A stretch of DNA of 64,000 nucleotides from Acanthococcus lagerstroemiae (lineage: Eukaryota > Arthropoda > Insecta > Hemiptera > Eriococcidae): NCBI GenBank assembly GCA_031841125.1, contig CM063112.1, positions 29,848,603 through 29,912,602 of the forward strand, in the 5' to 3' direction. The translations under genes and the position numbers were made by a program. Below the pieces are notes generated by a model. The model was not told where the DNA came from. It saw nothing but the letters and a program-made list of their open reading frames with translations, and searched no databases. Below are positions 12,060 through 23,430 of the stretch, piece by piece (the stretch's first letter is position 1; each line of letters opens with the position of its first letter).

Positions 12060-13078
12060 ACCTGAAGACATATGGTGTTCCCTACAAAATTCTATTTTTG
12101 GAAGACTGGGTGAGCCTACCTCCTCGTATAGTGTCTTATGGATAACGCTAACAGGCTTACAAAACTGTGCGGTACTAAACTCGGTTAAAAAAGGTCAACG
12201 GGACTAAACTCGGAACCGTCCATATAAAGATTGCATAATCAGACATAATATAAGGGAAGACAAAATGATACATAATGCCAACATACTTTGACATAACAGG
12301 ATATAAGAGTTGATAATATCCTTATACAGACTAACGTTTCATCAGAAGGATCAACGAAGGTGGAAAGATGACTGATATTTATAAAATTAATTTCAATTCG
12401 AAAAAATAATTTGCCCGATCCTTATTTCTCTAACTCTTCACTAAAAATGAAAACTTTTCTTTTAGTCCTACAATTTTTTGAATGAAAATAATTCCCTGAA
12501 GCATAAGGGTAATCATGGGTGACCAAGTTGTACGCCATTCAGAGAATAAATGAAATTTGCCTTCCTCTCTCCAAGAAAGGCCATGTTGCGTGACAAAGTT
12601 TCTTTAAATTTCATTGAAATACCCTGTAATTAGTAAACGGCCTGATTGACATAAATGACTACACGACACATAAGACAAATAAAGGGACAGGATACAAGGA
12701 GCTGAAGGAGAGACAGGCGCACAGAGGAATCATGAAAACCGATTTTTATACATTTTTATGTATTTTTACGTCCTTGCTATGGACTATAATGATGAATAAA
12801 GTTCATGTTTTACCAGGATTCAAGACGGGAGTAGTGATCCTGAAAACTTTTCCTTCATAAAAGTGTGAGTAGGCACTCAATTCGTGCACTAGTGAGTACA
12901 ATTTGTTTCAATCAAACCAATAATACTGGTCCAAATCATTTTGTAGGATCTTTTCTAAAAGTAAAATCAGAATTTTTCTTCAGGTAAATTCCATATTAAA
13001 CTTCACCAATTGCGCCACCCCTAGATCTTCTTCAATTTAATAACATTTCTGCAGGGGCATCTCTACACCTACTAGAAC
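12060..13078. other. No gene recognised
   Basis: AT-rich sequence with stops in all frames. Apart from the GACTAAACTCGG phrases at 12,170-12,220, I see no repeats, known motifs or RNA-like folds. Confidence 0.4.
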
Positions 13079-13582
13079 CAAGGATGAGAACCCGATTGAA
13101 AAAGCTTCTCTTCTAGCTTCCGGCTATCCCAAATTTATGAAGCTTCCGACTTTCGACCTATTCCAAAATTAAAAACTTCCGGATACCATTTTTAACGGCT
13201 TCCGGCTACTGGCTATCAAGTCTTCGTTAAAATAGTAATTTTATAAGAGAGTGTTTTGAAGATAAAGTGCCTATATTATGACTATATACGGTACCATTTC
13301 AGACTTCAGAATAATGTACTAGTAAATACTTAGTATAGTACAGTGCGAGTGTGATAGGCTGATAGCTCATTGGAAACAGATCATAAATATTATCCGACAT
13401 GACAAAAAGTCGAAGTCACAAATCGCAAGAAGCCCTTTAAGAAGCCAAAAATCAATTGACTTCTCTACCGGCTACCAGCTTTTAACTATTTCTGCTTCCC
13501 GGCTTCTGGCTTCCCAAAATTTTGCTTAAAGACGGCTGACTACCGGGTCTGGCTTCGGCTTCCGGTTGATTTCTCATCCCTG
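13079..13582. mobile_element. hAT-like MITE with CA(A/G)GGATGAGAA ends
   Basis: The left end is CAAGGATGAGAACCCGATTG. The right end read in reverse complement is CAGGGATGAGAAATCAACCG. The flanking 8-mers ACTAGAAC (13,071-13,078) and ACTCGAAC (13,583-13,590) differ at one base, as expected for a hAT target duplication. Both end regions repeat CTTCCGGCT-type phrases, as in many hAT MITEs. There is no coding capacity. Confidence 0.8.
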
Positions 13583-14690
13583 ACTCGAACAGATCAAACC
13601 CTAATACGCGCAACTTTTTGAGAGAGAAAAAAAAACCTTTTTGGAACCACTCTAGTAACCAAAAATCTAACTGAATTTGATAAAAATTGGCCAAAACTTA
13701 TCCAAATGGACCGAAAAGCAGCCCGAGCAGAACATGCTCCAAAACTGACCAAAATTGACGGCGCGAGAGCCAGTGTCGGCCACACTAGCCGGTGTCCCAC
13801 TTTCATTACTCAATTATGAAAAATCAATTGCCATTCGGCGCACGGGCGCTCGCTGATTAAAATAATAGCGGCGGGGGCGAAAACTCGGTGCCCAGATGAA
13901 AGGAAAACCGGGAAATTCCGAATTCGATACGTAAACAAAGCGAGGCGGCGTTTCGCGTCGAAACAGTCGGGCCTCGTATTTGTTTTTCCGTTCGACAGCC
14001 TTTTAATCCACGTCGTTTCGGCGACGAACGGGAGGGCAGGGGTGACCCCTTGCCGCTCAAAGGCCCCCTCCCCGAAATTCGTTTTCGTCGGTGTAATTTT
14101 TATCATACACGGCTGTACCGTACACCGTTTCACCCGCGCCGCACGGATACGCGAATTACACGAGGGTGTAACGATTCGTTACAAAACCTCATTAAACGAC
14201 GGGCGCCGATTGTCAATGTACTTTGTAGTTCGGTGCCCAAAAACACGCACCAGCATGGTAATTAACATTCGCCCGGAACGTTTTATAGGCAATCATAGGC
14301 CGGAGAATTTACTACGGTAACCGTGCGTACATATTGTGTTTGCGAATGTGATAAATTAGAAGCCCGGCCCCGGCTAGCCGATGTACCGAACGGTCGATGG
14401 TGTACACGGTACCATTCTTTGACGTGTCACACCTCTGGCAAGAACACGAAAAAAGAATTGCCGCTGGAGAACTCAAACGGAGGGGGGAGGGCGGCGCGGC
14501 GATGCTGCACGATTCACTCGGGTTCGTGACCGGCTGCGTCCGTCTTCTCGGCTAACAACCAAAGGTTATGCTGGTTCAGGATAGATAGTTCTGTAACGTG
14601 AAAAAAGTGAAACGAACACGAACGCGAAAACATGCAACGGACGTGACGTACAGTAACTCTTCACCCACATTTAGAAGCATAGAGAGCAAA
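13583..14690. other. CpG-richer sequence without a recognisable gene
   Basis: Bases 13,800-14,560 are richer in CpG than the surroundings and have overlapping open frames of 60-107 codons on both strands. None resembles a known protein. It may be non-repetitive host flank. No TATA/initiator pair or splice-consistent exon could be defended. Confidence 0.35.
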
Positions 14691-15190
14691 AGAGCAAAGG
14701 AGATCACGCAGGTGAACCCTGCCGGGGGGTCCGCAACAGCTCTTCTAGGATGATACAGAGTTGTGTTCGATGGTGTGGGCCGAGCTTTTTCCATGAGCCC
14801 TCTCTCGACCAATCTGTCTGCATCTTTTTCATGATGGTCGAGACAAAGGCTAACATCCGGTTCCATCCGCTTCCGCTCTTCGACATTTATGGAACCAAAG
14901 TGTCCGGCACGAGAAGGCTCATCACGCCGTCGCTGTCGCTCGTGTTTCCGCCGCCGGGATTGATCACTGTTATCGTTTCGCGCCTCTCCTGCTCCCAGAC
15001 CTCACACTTGAAAAGGGTGTGCCAGGGTGTATCCTCCACCCCTCGATTACAGTGCGTGCACACCGGACTAGGCGCTATCGTGATCCGATGTAGGTACGTG
15101 CCGAAGCACCCGTGGCCGTTCAGGACTTGGTTCAGGTAGAAGTTCAGCTCTCCGTGAGATCTTTCTGCCCATACATCGAAGTTGCATATC
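14690..15190 (-). mobile_element. R1/jockey-like non-LTR retrotransposon ORF2 C-terminus
   Basis: The minus strand from about 15,181 reads AERSHGELNFYLNQVLNGHG, CFGTYLHRI and APSPVCTHCNRG, then DTPWHTLFKCEVWEQER. This carries the C-x2-C-x9-H-x4-C knuckle and the 'GHG(C)F-x-x-YL' phrase of the R1/jockey-type ORF2 C-terminal region. One in-frame stop occurs near 14,888. The same frame then continues with the tail MLAFVSTIMKKMQTDWSREG. The RT and endonuclease parts are missing, so it is a 3' remnant. Confidence 0.8.
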
Positions 15191-15532
15191 AGCGCTCGGG
15201 TTCACTCACCCTTGGTCGACTGGGCGAGATTTGTTTTGTTTTTTCGACTATTGCTCTGTTTATGGATTTTAACAATGGCTCTATCACTTTAAACTGTGGT
15301 TGGTTAGGTTGATGACTATCGCTGAGTTAACTGGATGTTCTATTGCAAATGGGGTGGAAGACCATTTGCTCACTTTAGCTTGCTCGCCTCCCAACTAGGT
15401 TGCTTGGCTTAACAGGTCGTACCACAAGAAGGGAGTTGGAACTGCAGCATGGTAATGCCAACTTGGTGCTGCTACCCACTGATAGAAGCCTGCCAGTGGT
15501 AACCCATTACAGTTCCCTCAGTTCCGAGGACG

Positions 15533-15700
15533 AAGTTTAATATTCAAAAGACAAAATTCATGATCATCAGTAGAGAACCCTATGGAAATATTTACATCCA
15601 TATCAGAGGTGAAAATCTAGAACGCGTCAAAGAATTCAAATACCTGGACTGCTACATCACACAAGACCTGAACCGAAAACCAGAGATATATGCCAAAGAT
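15533..15700 (+). mobile_element. RTE-like RT fragment (palm-thumb junction)
   Basis: The frame encodes FNIQKTKFMIISREPYGNIY, then IRGENLERVKEFKYLDCYIT and QDLNRKPEI. This matches the K-T-K-x-M and F-x-Y-L-(G) region that follows the FADD motif in RTE-like RTs; the usual Gly is Asp here. It stops abruptly where a tRNA-like sequence begins. It is about 55 residues of a ~600-residue protein. Confidence 0.75.
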
Positions 15701-15920
15701 AGTCACTATAGAGTCAAGTGGTACCGTGCCTGCTTCGCAATCCTTGCATCTCTGGTTCGAGTCCCACCAAACACCAGGAAACTAACAGGATCAGTCGAGG
15801 TGGAAACATAGCGCGTTCTGAAACCCCCGGCAGTTCGACTGAACAAGGCATTAGTCTCGCAAGGTGTGTTACCACCGGATCAGAAACACTGATACCGTGC
15901 GTGCGCATGTCGTGCACAGC
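15700..15920 (+). mobile_element. tRNA-derived SINE-like sequence
   Basis: 15,707-15,723 (TATAGAGTCAAGTGGTA) fits a pol III A box, and 15,754-15,764 (GGTTCGAGTCC) matches the B box. The ~40-nt spacing is that of a tRNA gene. No acceptor stem closes around it, so it is not a tRNA. The ~150 bases downstream could be the SINE body; no poly-A or simple tail is clear. It lies directly after an RTE-like RT fragment, which may mean a composite element or an insertion. The 3' boundary is a guess. Confidence 0.5.
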
Positions 15921-17129
15921 TTACTAAACGTCGTGAAACACGTAACTAGTAAGTGAACTGTGGCTGCACACTCTTCGGCATAGAGAAGTAAAACTCTAAT
16001 GAAACAAAACCGTGGGGAAAGCAACCGCAAACTACCACTCACCTGTAGAGGAGAATCGCGCTTTACAAATTGCGACTGCTATAACGTCCGGTATCAGATA
16101 TGGCGTCTGAAGAAGTTCGCATAGGATAAGGTAAGGCATTAGTGATACAGTCAGCAAAATACGGCCAGAGTGAGATACCTAAAAAAACAAAGAAAAAACG
16201 CAAATATGAAGTGTGCAACAATACTAATGTGCATAGTACAGAAAAAAAAGTTGAGAATCAAAACCTAAATTAACTTTTTCTTGTCAATTATTTTCTTTTT
16301 GTCAGTTTGGGCCGTGTTGGCCTGTAAATACTTTCCTATCAATCTGAAAGTATGCACCGATTTTGCAAACTCCGAATACTATTTTGTATTTGAAATCCAT
16401 ATTTTCAAATGAATAATATACAAGTTACTAAAGTGGAGGGCTATTATGACACCCCTGTATAGGGCTAATTATGATACAGGATTTAGACTCCGGAAAAATT
16501 GTGGTCGGGTAGTGTGGTAGTATTTGAGGAAAATTTTTACGGATGAAAATGACTCGGGAATCCACTACATTCCGAATTATAGTTTCTTTAATTTTGATCA
16601 GATCATGATAAAATTTATGAAGCCGCAGCCTTACGGCCACAGCCTTTGATAGATACCTAGACCTAACTCGGTACATGATAGCTAATGTGTACTTATTTAC
16701 ATACACGTATAGATATTTTTACTTGAACGTACCCTTTTTTCTATCTACAGTGCTAAAATATCCTCCTTCATGAGTACACTAGAATAGTTTTCATTTTCGA
16801 GTTCGATTTCTTTAATAAGCCGCCTTCCCCCAGATCGGATCTTAATATACAAAGAAAATTTTCTGCAAAGTTTGAGCAAAATTAGAAAATGTTAATCCGT
16901 GTTCCAAGAGGGAAGAAGTTTTCATTGGAATTAACATTGATTTTTGGAATTTGAGCTTCAGTCGCTAGGGAAGCCTCTTCATATAAGCCTGAAAATTATT
17001 TCCTTTCTCAGATATGGATTTTAAGTGTCGCTGAATTCACTTCCTTGGTTATTTCCTTCAGACTCCATGGGGCTAGTTTCCAGTAACTCGAATTTCTCTC
17101 AATTTCAGAATTCTCTACAACTATAATAC
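15921..17129. other. No gene recognised
   Basis: Ordinary AT-rich sequence. The longest frame (about 92 codons, minus strand, 16,428-16,706) has no recognisable motif. I see no repeats or RNA-like signals. Confidence 0.4.
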
Positions 17130-18650
17130 GGGACCTGGAATCATGAAATGTGCCTCTCATGCGAAAACAGGTTTTAAGGTTGGGGTGGTGGTAATGGTGC
17201 GCACAGATGTACATAGCGTGTACATCTATGGTGGTGCGTTTACGCGTTGCTATGACAACTGCGTTTCAAATTCTTGTTCTCTGTCATTCCTGTAGACCCG
17301 TTTCACACAACGCTATGTAAACAGATGATTTTAAACTTTTGACGTAATTTTTAAATGCAATTTGTGGAAAAACTAATGAAGATAGGAAGCTGCGGTTTAT
17401 TTCATTCGAAAGATCGTGATTTTTTCTATAAGAATTCCTTCTTCAATCCTTGAGGCTCCATAAGGGGCTAATCTAGAATTACGCTAACTTTCCCAATTTC
17501 CAAATTCTTTACGTCGATAGTAGGGTTTTTTGGGTCGCTGAATCCGTTTCAAGAATTATTTCTTCCACCTTTCAACTCCGTTAAGCCATGTTGACCGCGA
17601 ATCGACTTCGACACGACGTCAAATCGACCTTCTGTCATGATTTAGAATCGACTCATTGTTGATCTCAACTTCTCTTCGAAATAGTTCCGGGGTTGTCAAC
17701 TACAAATCGACCCACTTTGACTGTGTATCGACGCCGAAATCAGGTCAACATGAAATGCATAGCACTTCAAATCTACGTCGAAACTGAGTCGATTCTGGGT
17801 AAATGCCATTCCGTGCACTGTAAATCCACGGTGACATCGAGTTGAATTTGAGTGTATGACATCGATGTCGAAATTCAGTCGATTGCGGGTGATTAGCTTT
17901 TTCGTATAGACTGTAAATCGACGTCGATATGAAGTCGATTTTGGATGAATGCCGTTGAAAAATGTTATAGACGTAACATAATACATAAGTCGCGTTGTTA
18001 GGTTTTCAGATATTGGGGAGGGAGGTCGGATCCCCGAACCTTCCTCCTGTATCCACCCCTGGTTGTAAATGGTATTGTTTCATTCGACTGCATTTCGACT
18101 CAAAATGGACGGCGAAATTAAGTAGAAATTGAGTAACACACATGACTTTGAAATTCGACTGCATGTCAACTTGGATTCGACGGCGAAATGGAGTCGAAAT
18201 TAAGTAGCATACATGACTTCAAATTCGACTGCATTTCGACTTGAATTCGACGGCGATATTAAGTAAAAACACGTATGATTTTTAAATTTGACTGCATTTT
18301 CACTTAAATTCGACAGCGAAATGGAGTCCAACTTAAGTAACACATTACTTTGAATTCGACTGCATTTCGACTCGAATTCGACGGCGAAATGGAGTCGAAA
18401 ATGAGTGTAGCATGGAATAGTTTGAAATTTGACTGCATTACGACTCAAAATCGACGTCAGTTAGCGGTCGATTTAGTTTAAAAATCAATTCCATTTCAAC
18501 GAACTTTCGTGAAGACCTCAATTCAACGTCGCATTTCAGTCGACTTTCGATGTACATCCGTGTGCACCACTACCACCATCCAATCTTTACACGCGTTTAT
18601 CTCGAAAACCTGTTTTCGCACGAGAGACACATTTCATGATTCCAGGTCAC
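17130..18650. mobile_element. 1.5-kb TIR element with internal TCGAC-rich tandem repeats
   Basis: The inverted ends share GACCTGGAATCATGAAATGT and continue for about 85-100 bp (left 17,130-17,214; right 18,549-18,650). The left end has a ~16-bp gap relative to the right. The interior near the left end (17,225-17,450) matches, inverted, the interior of the 366-bp element at 60,750-61,115, so both belong to one family. Bases 18,080-18,440 hold about six copies of a ~67-bp unit around ATTCGACTGCATTTCGACT and TTCGACGGCGAAATGGAGTC; a related looser array lies at 17,690-17,950. There is no transposase and no clear target duplication. Confidence 0.7.
18080..18440. repeat. ~67-bp tandem repeat inside a TIR element
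   Basis: The phrase (A/T)TTCGACTGCATTTCGACT recurs near 18,082, 18,156, 18,223, 18,290, 18,354 and 18,430. Each is followed by GAATTCGACGGCGAAATGGA or a variant. The units are variably diverged. The array is dense in CGA and TCG, and minus-strand frames across it are by-products of the repeat. Confidence 0.65.
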
Positions 18651-20172
18651 ATTTGTACGAGTAGATATGGCATCTAGTTATCCGGCCTGACCACGTCCTG
18701 TGTTACTCGATGCAAACACGCTTTTGTCTCCTGCATTTTAAATACCTTCATCCGTTGCATGATCTTTTCAGTATCACATTTTCCTTCTTACCAATTGTCC
18801 TTTCCTTTCGTTGTCCTCCATTTCTTCATTCCTTCCATGGCCAAGCTGGATCATTAGTTTTAGTTGTATATAGTTCGATTTCGGTATTCGGCTTCGTTAC
18901 AGTTTATACGTTTAGCTCTCTGTTTTTTCTAGTGTCGAATACACGTGCCTTTTACACGCCTTCCTTTGTTATTATTTCGTATGCTTTTACTGCGGTCCCG
19001 TTTAAAGACTCCTGGTACTAACCCCGTAAAAGCCGCATCCTCCAAATTTTTGTTTTGGTCAGATTTATTTCCATGCCCGCCTCTTTGTTTCTCTAGCTGA
19101 GCTCCTTCACCATCCATTGTAGGTTTCCTCATTTCCCGCCACTACTACCACGTCATACTGTAGACATATAATTTCCATGCAACCCGCTGCAGACATGTGG
19201 AGTTCAAGCTCAACTTACTAACAAAGCAGTCATGTTACTAAGTACCCCTTTTCCTACAACCTGCCGAAGCTGTGATGGTAATTTCAGTCTTTTCAGCGGA
19301 AAATAAGTCACTTCTCTTTCCTCGATTCGAGAGATGATGGGTCACCAGCGCATTTGCTCGATCATAGACAAAAATTTTGTATAAGAGAGCCTCGTTCGTA
19401 AAATTGGTTCGGTTGAAACAGGGAGAAAGATGATAGTATTACCCTCTAGCTTTACGAGTAGGGTAAAAACGGTACCCTGCCTTCCCGGCTCCAGTGCCAC
19501 TACTAATAACAATTAGCATCACGAGGGTGGAATGCGGAAAGGCGACGAATGTACACCGAATCAAAATAGGTCAACTGATTTACAAGCTCGAAGTTCGAAC
19601 CGAAGGAGTGAGTTAGTTAATCGAGCTGTACGAGGGATGTCGCGTGATGCAAACAAGATACCGATCTACAACGAGCTAGGTGATCACTTTTTTATTTTAC
19701 GGTTATACGTAATAATGTTTCGAGTTTGCGCAAAGGGGGAGGGGGTCATTTTTCAAATTAATTGGGAACGTAATATCTGTCGTGTAAGGCGTAATAAATG
19801 CAGGGCCTGGCTCATGGAGTGTCTTGGGACCTACTCACAATGTGACTGGTGTTATCAAGCTAGACAGGTTGTTTATGCCGGTGTATCTGAAATTCCGCGG
19901 CCTTTTTTGAATAGCATATATCAGTGACGTGCAGATCCGATGATGTTCGGATCAAAATATGATCTGGATCAGAAAATTTGGGATCCGTGATTTGATGCTG
20001 ATCAAAAACATTGCGACTCTGCCTCCTCCCTTCTGAGTACGCCACTGTGCTGAACTTTGTTAACCGGCCTGTCCTCTGAAAAATGGAAAAGACTGGATTG
20101 TCTCAGTATTTATAGAACTCAGACGCGGTACTGCAACCTTCCCCCCCCCCCCAAGAAAAAATAAGATAAATA
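18651..20172. other. No gene recognised; possible short MITE at 19,922-20,048
   Basis: The longest frames (103 codons at 18,710; 131 codons at 19,532) show no known motif. A ~127-bp stretch, 19,922-20,048, begins CAGTGACGT and ends ACGCCACTG, like a degenerate relative of the element at 9499-9767. It lacks a target duplication. Poly-C occurs near 20,140. Confidence 0.35.
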
Positions 20173-20495
20173 CAGTAGAACGTCGATTATTCGGACTAAT
20201 TGGGACCAGAAGCCTTCCGGATAATGGTTTTTCCGGATAACCGAAACATGTGCTTATTTTATAGAGGAAAACACATTTTGAAGGAAAATAGTCCAAAAAA
20301 TTAGCTCATTGGTTTCAAAGTTTCCTGATTTGTCCAGAAAACTTTAATAGACTGAATAGGTTAGACTAGAACGAGAGAGAAGAAAAAGAGGTTTTGCCTA
20401 AAAATCCGGGCCCCAATTATAATTTTTTTTCCTTTGGCTATTCCGGTGAATTGACGTTACGGATGATTGACTTCCGGATAATCGACGTTCTACTG
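20173..20495. mobile_element. pogo-like (Tc1/mariner) MITE
   Basis: The left end CAGTAGAACGTCGATTATTC and the right end in reverse complement CAGTAGAACGTCGATTATCC match over about 24 bp. They are flanked by TA on both sides (20,171-20,172 and 20,496-20,497), the Tc1/mariner target. The sub-terminal CCGGATAA(C/T)CG phrases are typical of the widespread pogo/Tigger-type TIR. The 323-bp interior lacks transposase. Confidence 0.88.
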
Positions 20496-20497
20496 TA

Positions 20498-21435
20498 AAT
20501 GAAAAATGTTTGATAAATTTCTTCTGAAAAATCCCAGTTATTTCTTCCAAATGTTATCGACTATCTACGTATTATATTTTCGATTGAAAATAATTGCGCA
20601 ATTTATAAATTATTATTAGTCCATTTTTCATATTAGTCTTTGATTTAGAAATTTTCGAAAACGTATCAGTTTTCAGCCTATGAAAATTACCAAGCATCTG
20701 ACTAGTTTCGGCTTTATTTTTCTACAGCTGAGTTAAAGTGAGAAAAATACACTGACAGGACATAAATCCACTGTCAAGGGTTTCAGTTGAAAATACAGCC
20801 AGAAAAATGCAATTTATCATTTATGGGGGGGGGGGAGAGGCAGTCAGTTGGATGGTTTTTAATTGGCGGAGGATCAGCTGTTGGTGGTTTACCAGGAGAG
20901 ATAGTTTGCCGAACAGTAATCAAATCCAATGGTACTGATATTTTCTACCTACACTTCAACAACACATTTTTTGGAGAAATCATTTTTGCTTTTCCCAACC
21001 AACTTCTCCATTGTTTCCTATACATGTAACCGTTCAGAATCGATGAATTTAATTCTTGGTTTTTTGTAGATATATTTTCTATTAAAAATATAGCGTAGCA
21101 AAATATTAGTTTCATTGGAGTCGATTACTATTCGACAAGCTATCTATTGGGCAGGATCCGAGTTGCGTCCCAAAGCCAAGGGAGGGGGGTAAAAAAACAA
21201 TGTATGAATTGCGGCCAATAGAATGGAATGAGATGTTCAAATTGTGGCCGCTAACGTAAAAAAGAAAAAAAAAAAAAGTAGTCCAAATAGTGGCCACTGC
21301 AATTAATACCTACCAGATACATGCTTTGACATGAAAACCGGGTCTTTTGAAAAGATAACATCATATTCGACTTCCCTATTCATTAGTATCTGTGAGAAGA
21401 ACATTTAGTTCTGTTTGAAGGGCAAAATTGGTCAC
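20498..21435. other. No gene recognised
   Basis: AT-rich; contains a G10 tract near 20,825 and an A-rich tract near 21,262. The phrase TGGCC(A/G)C with surrounding text recurs loosely at 21,210-21,300. No coding signal was found. Confidence 0.35.
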
Positions 21436-21850
21436 ATCAAAATTTACAGTGAAAAAGGTAAACCATTAAAAGTTAATGAAAATTTTAAATTTGGCTTCCA
21501 CAAATTTTTAGGCAAACGATATTGAAAAGTGTTGCTGTATTTTTAAAAAAAAAGTGTGTGACATTTATAAAAATAAATTGTGATGGTGAACCTGTAGAGC
21601 AGAAGTTGGAGCATAATCACCCAGCTGACCTGGCAGATGTTATGATTCGGCAGAAAATTTTTAATTTCTATCGCGATGTGAAAAAGTGCTTGTCGATGGT
21701 ACCTTTTGCAGTTGTCCCAAATTGTTTTACCAACTTTTTACCATTCATGGTTTTAGAAATCAAGTGTATGTGCCATTAGTTTATTGCTTATTTAGTGCGG
21801 ACTGGAGCGACGGCATTCTAAATCAAAAAACGAGAGCGAGTAGAAAAAGT
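21436..21850 (+). pseudogene. Mutator-like (MULE) transposase relic with FLYWCH finger
   Basis: The first frame reads SEKGKPLKVNENFKFGFHKF, then LGKRY. A one-base loss at the expected Trp codon shifts to a frame with KKKCVTFIKINCDGEPVEQK, then LEHNHPADLADVMIRQKI. Together these give the FLYWCH pattern F-x-F…Y-W-x-C…C…H-x-H, with the Trp and first Cys damaged. A second shift near 21,686 opens LVDGTFCSCPKLFYQLFTIH, then GFRNQVYVPLVY. This is the start of the MULE transposase core, usually DGTF-x-x-CP-x-x-FYQL-x-TIHG. The rest is absent and no TIRs are apparent. Assignment to MULE is confident; the element is dead. Confidence 0.8.
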
Positions 21851-21859
21851 GCGCCGATA

Positions 21860-22395
21860 GAAAAAACGAGTCCTTGTGAATGCTAAACATAAACTGTGAC
21901 TCAACTATATAACTGAACTAAACTAATCGTATGTTTTACCTGGGAGAAAAAGGAGGGTAAGTCATGAGAATAATAACAGGAGTACAAAGAAGAACGAGGT
22001 TCGGAAAAGACAGCAAGCACAGATATGTCGGAGACAAAAGACATTTGTTAGACGCTGGCATCGTTGTACGCAGAAACAGACTAGGCAGATAATTAGACGA
22101 TTCATTCAAACATGTACATTCGCGAGGAGAGCGTCACCTCAAATGTCATCTTCTGTTAGTAGTAAAGCAAAATAATTTTGTACTACTGCCTGTTCTAAAA
22201 TTGGTAGACTTTGGGCTAATTACAGAAACTTTTTGGTAACTACATTCGCACTTCAAGAAATTATGTTAATTGTAGCAAGGAAATCTTAACGGTAAGTGGC
22301 AGATGAGCTTCCTGCGAAAATATTTAAATATTGATGTTGAATCGATTCGAATTTAGAACTATTTATTTTAAATTTCATCCCTATCATCCCCTTAC
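21860..22395. other. No gene recognised
   Basis: Nothing recognisable: no long frames, repeats or known termini. Confidence 0.35.
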
Positions 22396-22399
22396 ACCA

Positions 22400-23430
22400 A
22401 AATGATGTTTACCGATTTTAACAAAGCATTTGACTCTAAACGAACACGATATCTGTGGCAAGCAATGGAGGAACAAGACATGAAGAAAAGTACTATAAAA
22501 ATAATGGAAAAGCTTTATAACCAAGCAAAAAAGCATACATATGGATGGACAAGAAAGAGAAGGAATTCAAGATTGTGGGTACGTCAGGGGAATCCGATGT
22601 CACCGAACTTATATAACTGTGCTCTGGAAAAGACATTTAGACAATTAAAATGTGAGGATAAAGGTATTTTTGTAAACGGAAACAGATTAAATAATTTACA
22701 TTTTGCAGATGACGTGGTGTTAATTACAAGAGATGTGAAAGAATTGGAATAAATGACACAAGATTAACAAATGAAAGTAAAAAAGCGGGAATATAAAAAT
22801 ATTAGGAACGGAACAAAGGGGGAAGTATGACGATAAATAAAAAACCAATTGAAGTAGTTAACGAAGTGATCTATCTTGGGCAGTCAATTTCTTTTGAAAA
22901 TTGAATTGGGAAAGACGTGACAAGAAGAATAAAAACAACTGGAAAAATTTTTGGGCACTAAAAAAGATTTACAAAGAACATTTACAAATGAAACAAAAAA
23001 TCAAGATATTGGGAACAGCAACACTCCCAGTCCTCAGTTATGGCGCACGAACTTGGGGGCTTTGACTATAGTAAACAGCTCGAAAGCGTTCAGAAAACAC
23101 AAAGAGAAATGGAAAGAAACATATGCGAAATTCACAGAAAGGACAAAATAAAGAAATAAGAAGGAAAACAGAGGGAATAGATATCGGGAAAATTATAAAG
23201 ATGATAAAATGGAGATACGCCGGACATATTGCGTATAGTCAAACAGAGGGGAAAATAAACTTGGACTGGATGCCATACGAGTATGATGGAATGCGGGGAA
23301 GGGAGAGGCACCCAACCAGGTGGAGGGATGAATTGGTAAAATAAAAAAGGATAACATGGCAAAGGGAAACATGTAACCGAACAAAGTGGGGGGCAGATGG
23401 TGAGGCGTTTGCTCGAAATTGGGATATAAG
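22400..23430 (+). mobile_element. RTE-like retrotransposon RT-to-3' fragment, broken
   Basis: From 22,402 the frame gives FTDFNKAFDSKRTRYLWQAM (first catalytic Asp), VRQGNPMSPNLYNCALEK and LNNLHFADDVVLIT (intact DD). A stop at 22,752 and frame changes follow. At 23,123-23,344 the tail resumes with IIKMIKWRYAGHIAYSQTEG and RERHPTRWRDELVK, with a W-G-A-D-like end near 23,400. The order and motifs match the family at 1-1660. The 5' half is missing. Confidence 0.85.

Noticed and set aside
15707..15775. A true tRNA gene
   Set aside because: The A and B boxes fit, but no acceptor or anticodon stem pairs properly, so it is a tRNA-derived repeat at most.
19532..19927. 131-codon plus-strand frame
   Set aside because: No known motif and no supporting context. 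It ends in a possible short TIR element.
19922..20048. 127-bp MITE related to 9499-9767
   Set aside because: Ends match only over about 9 bases and the flanking 8-mers differ. Kept only as a remark.
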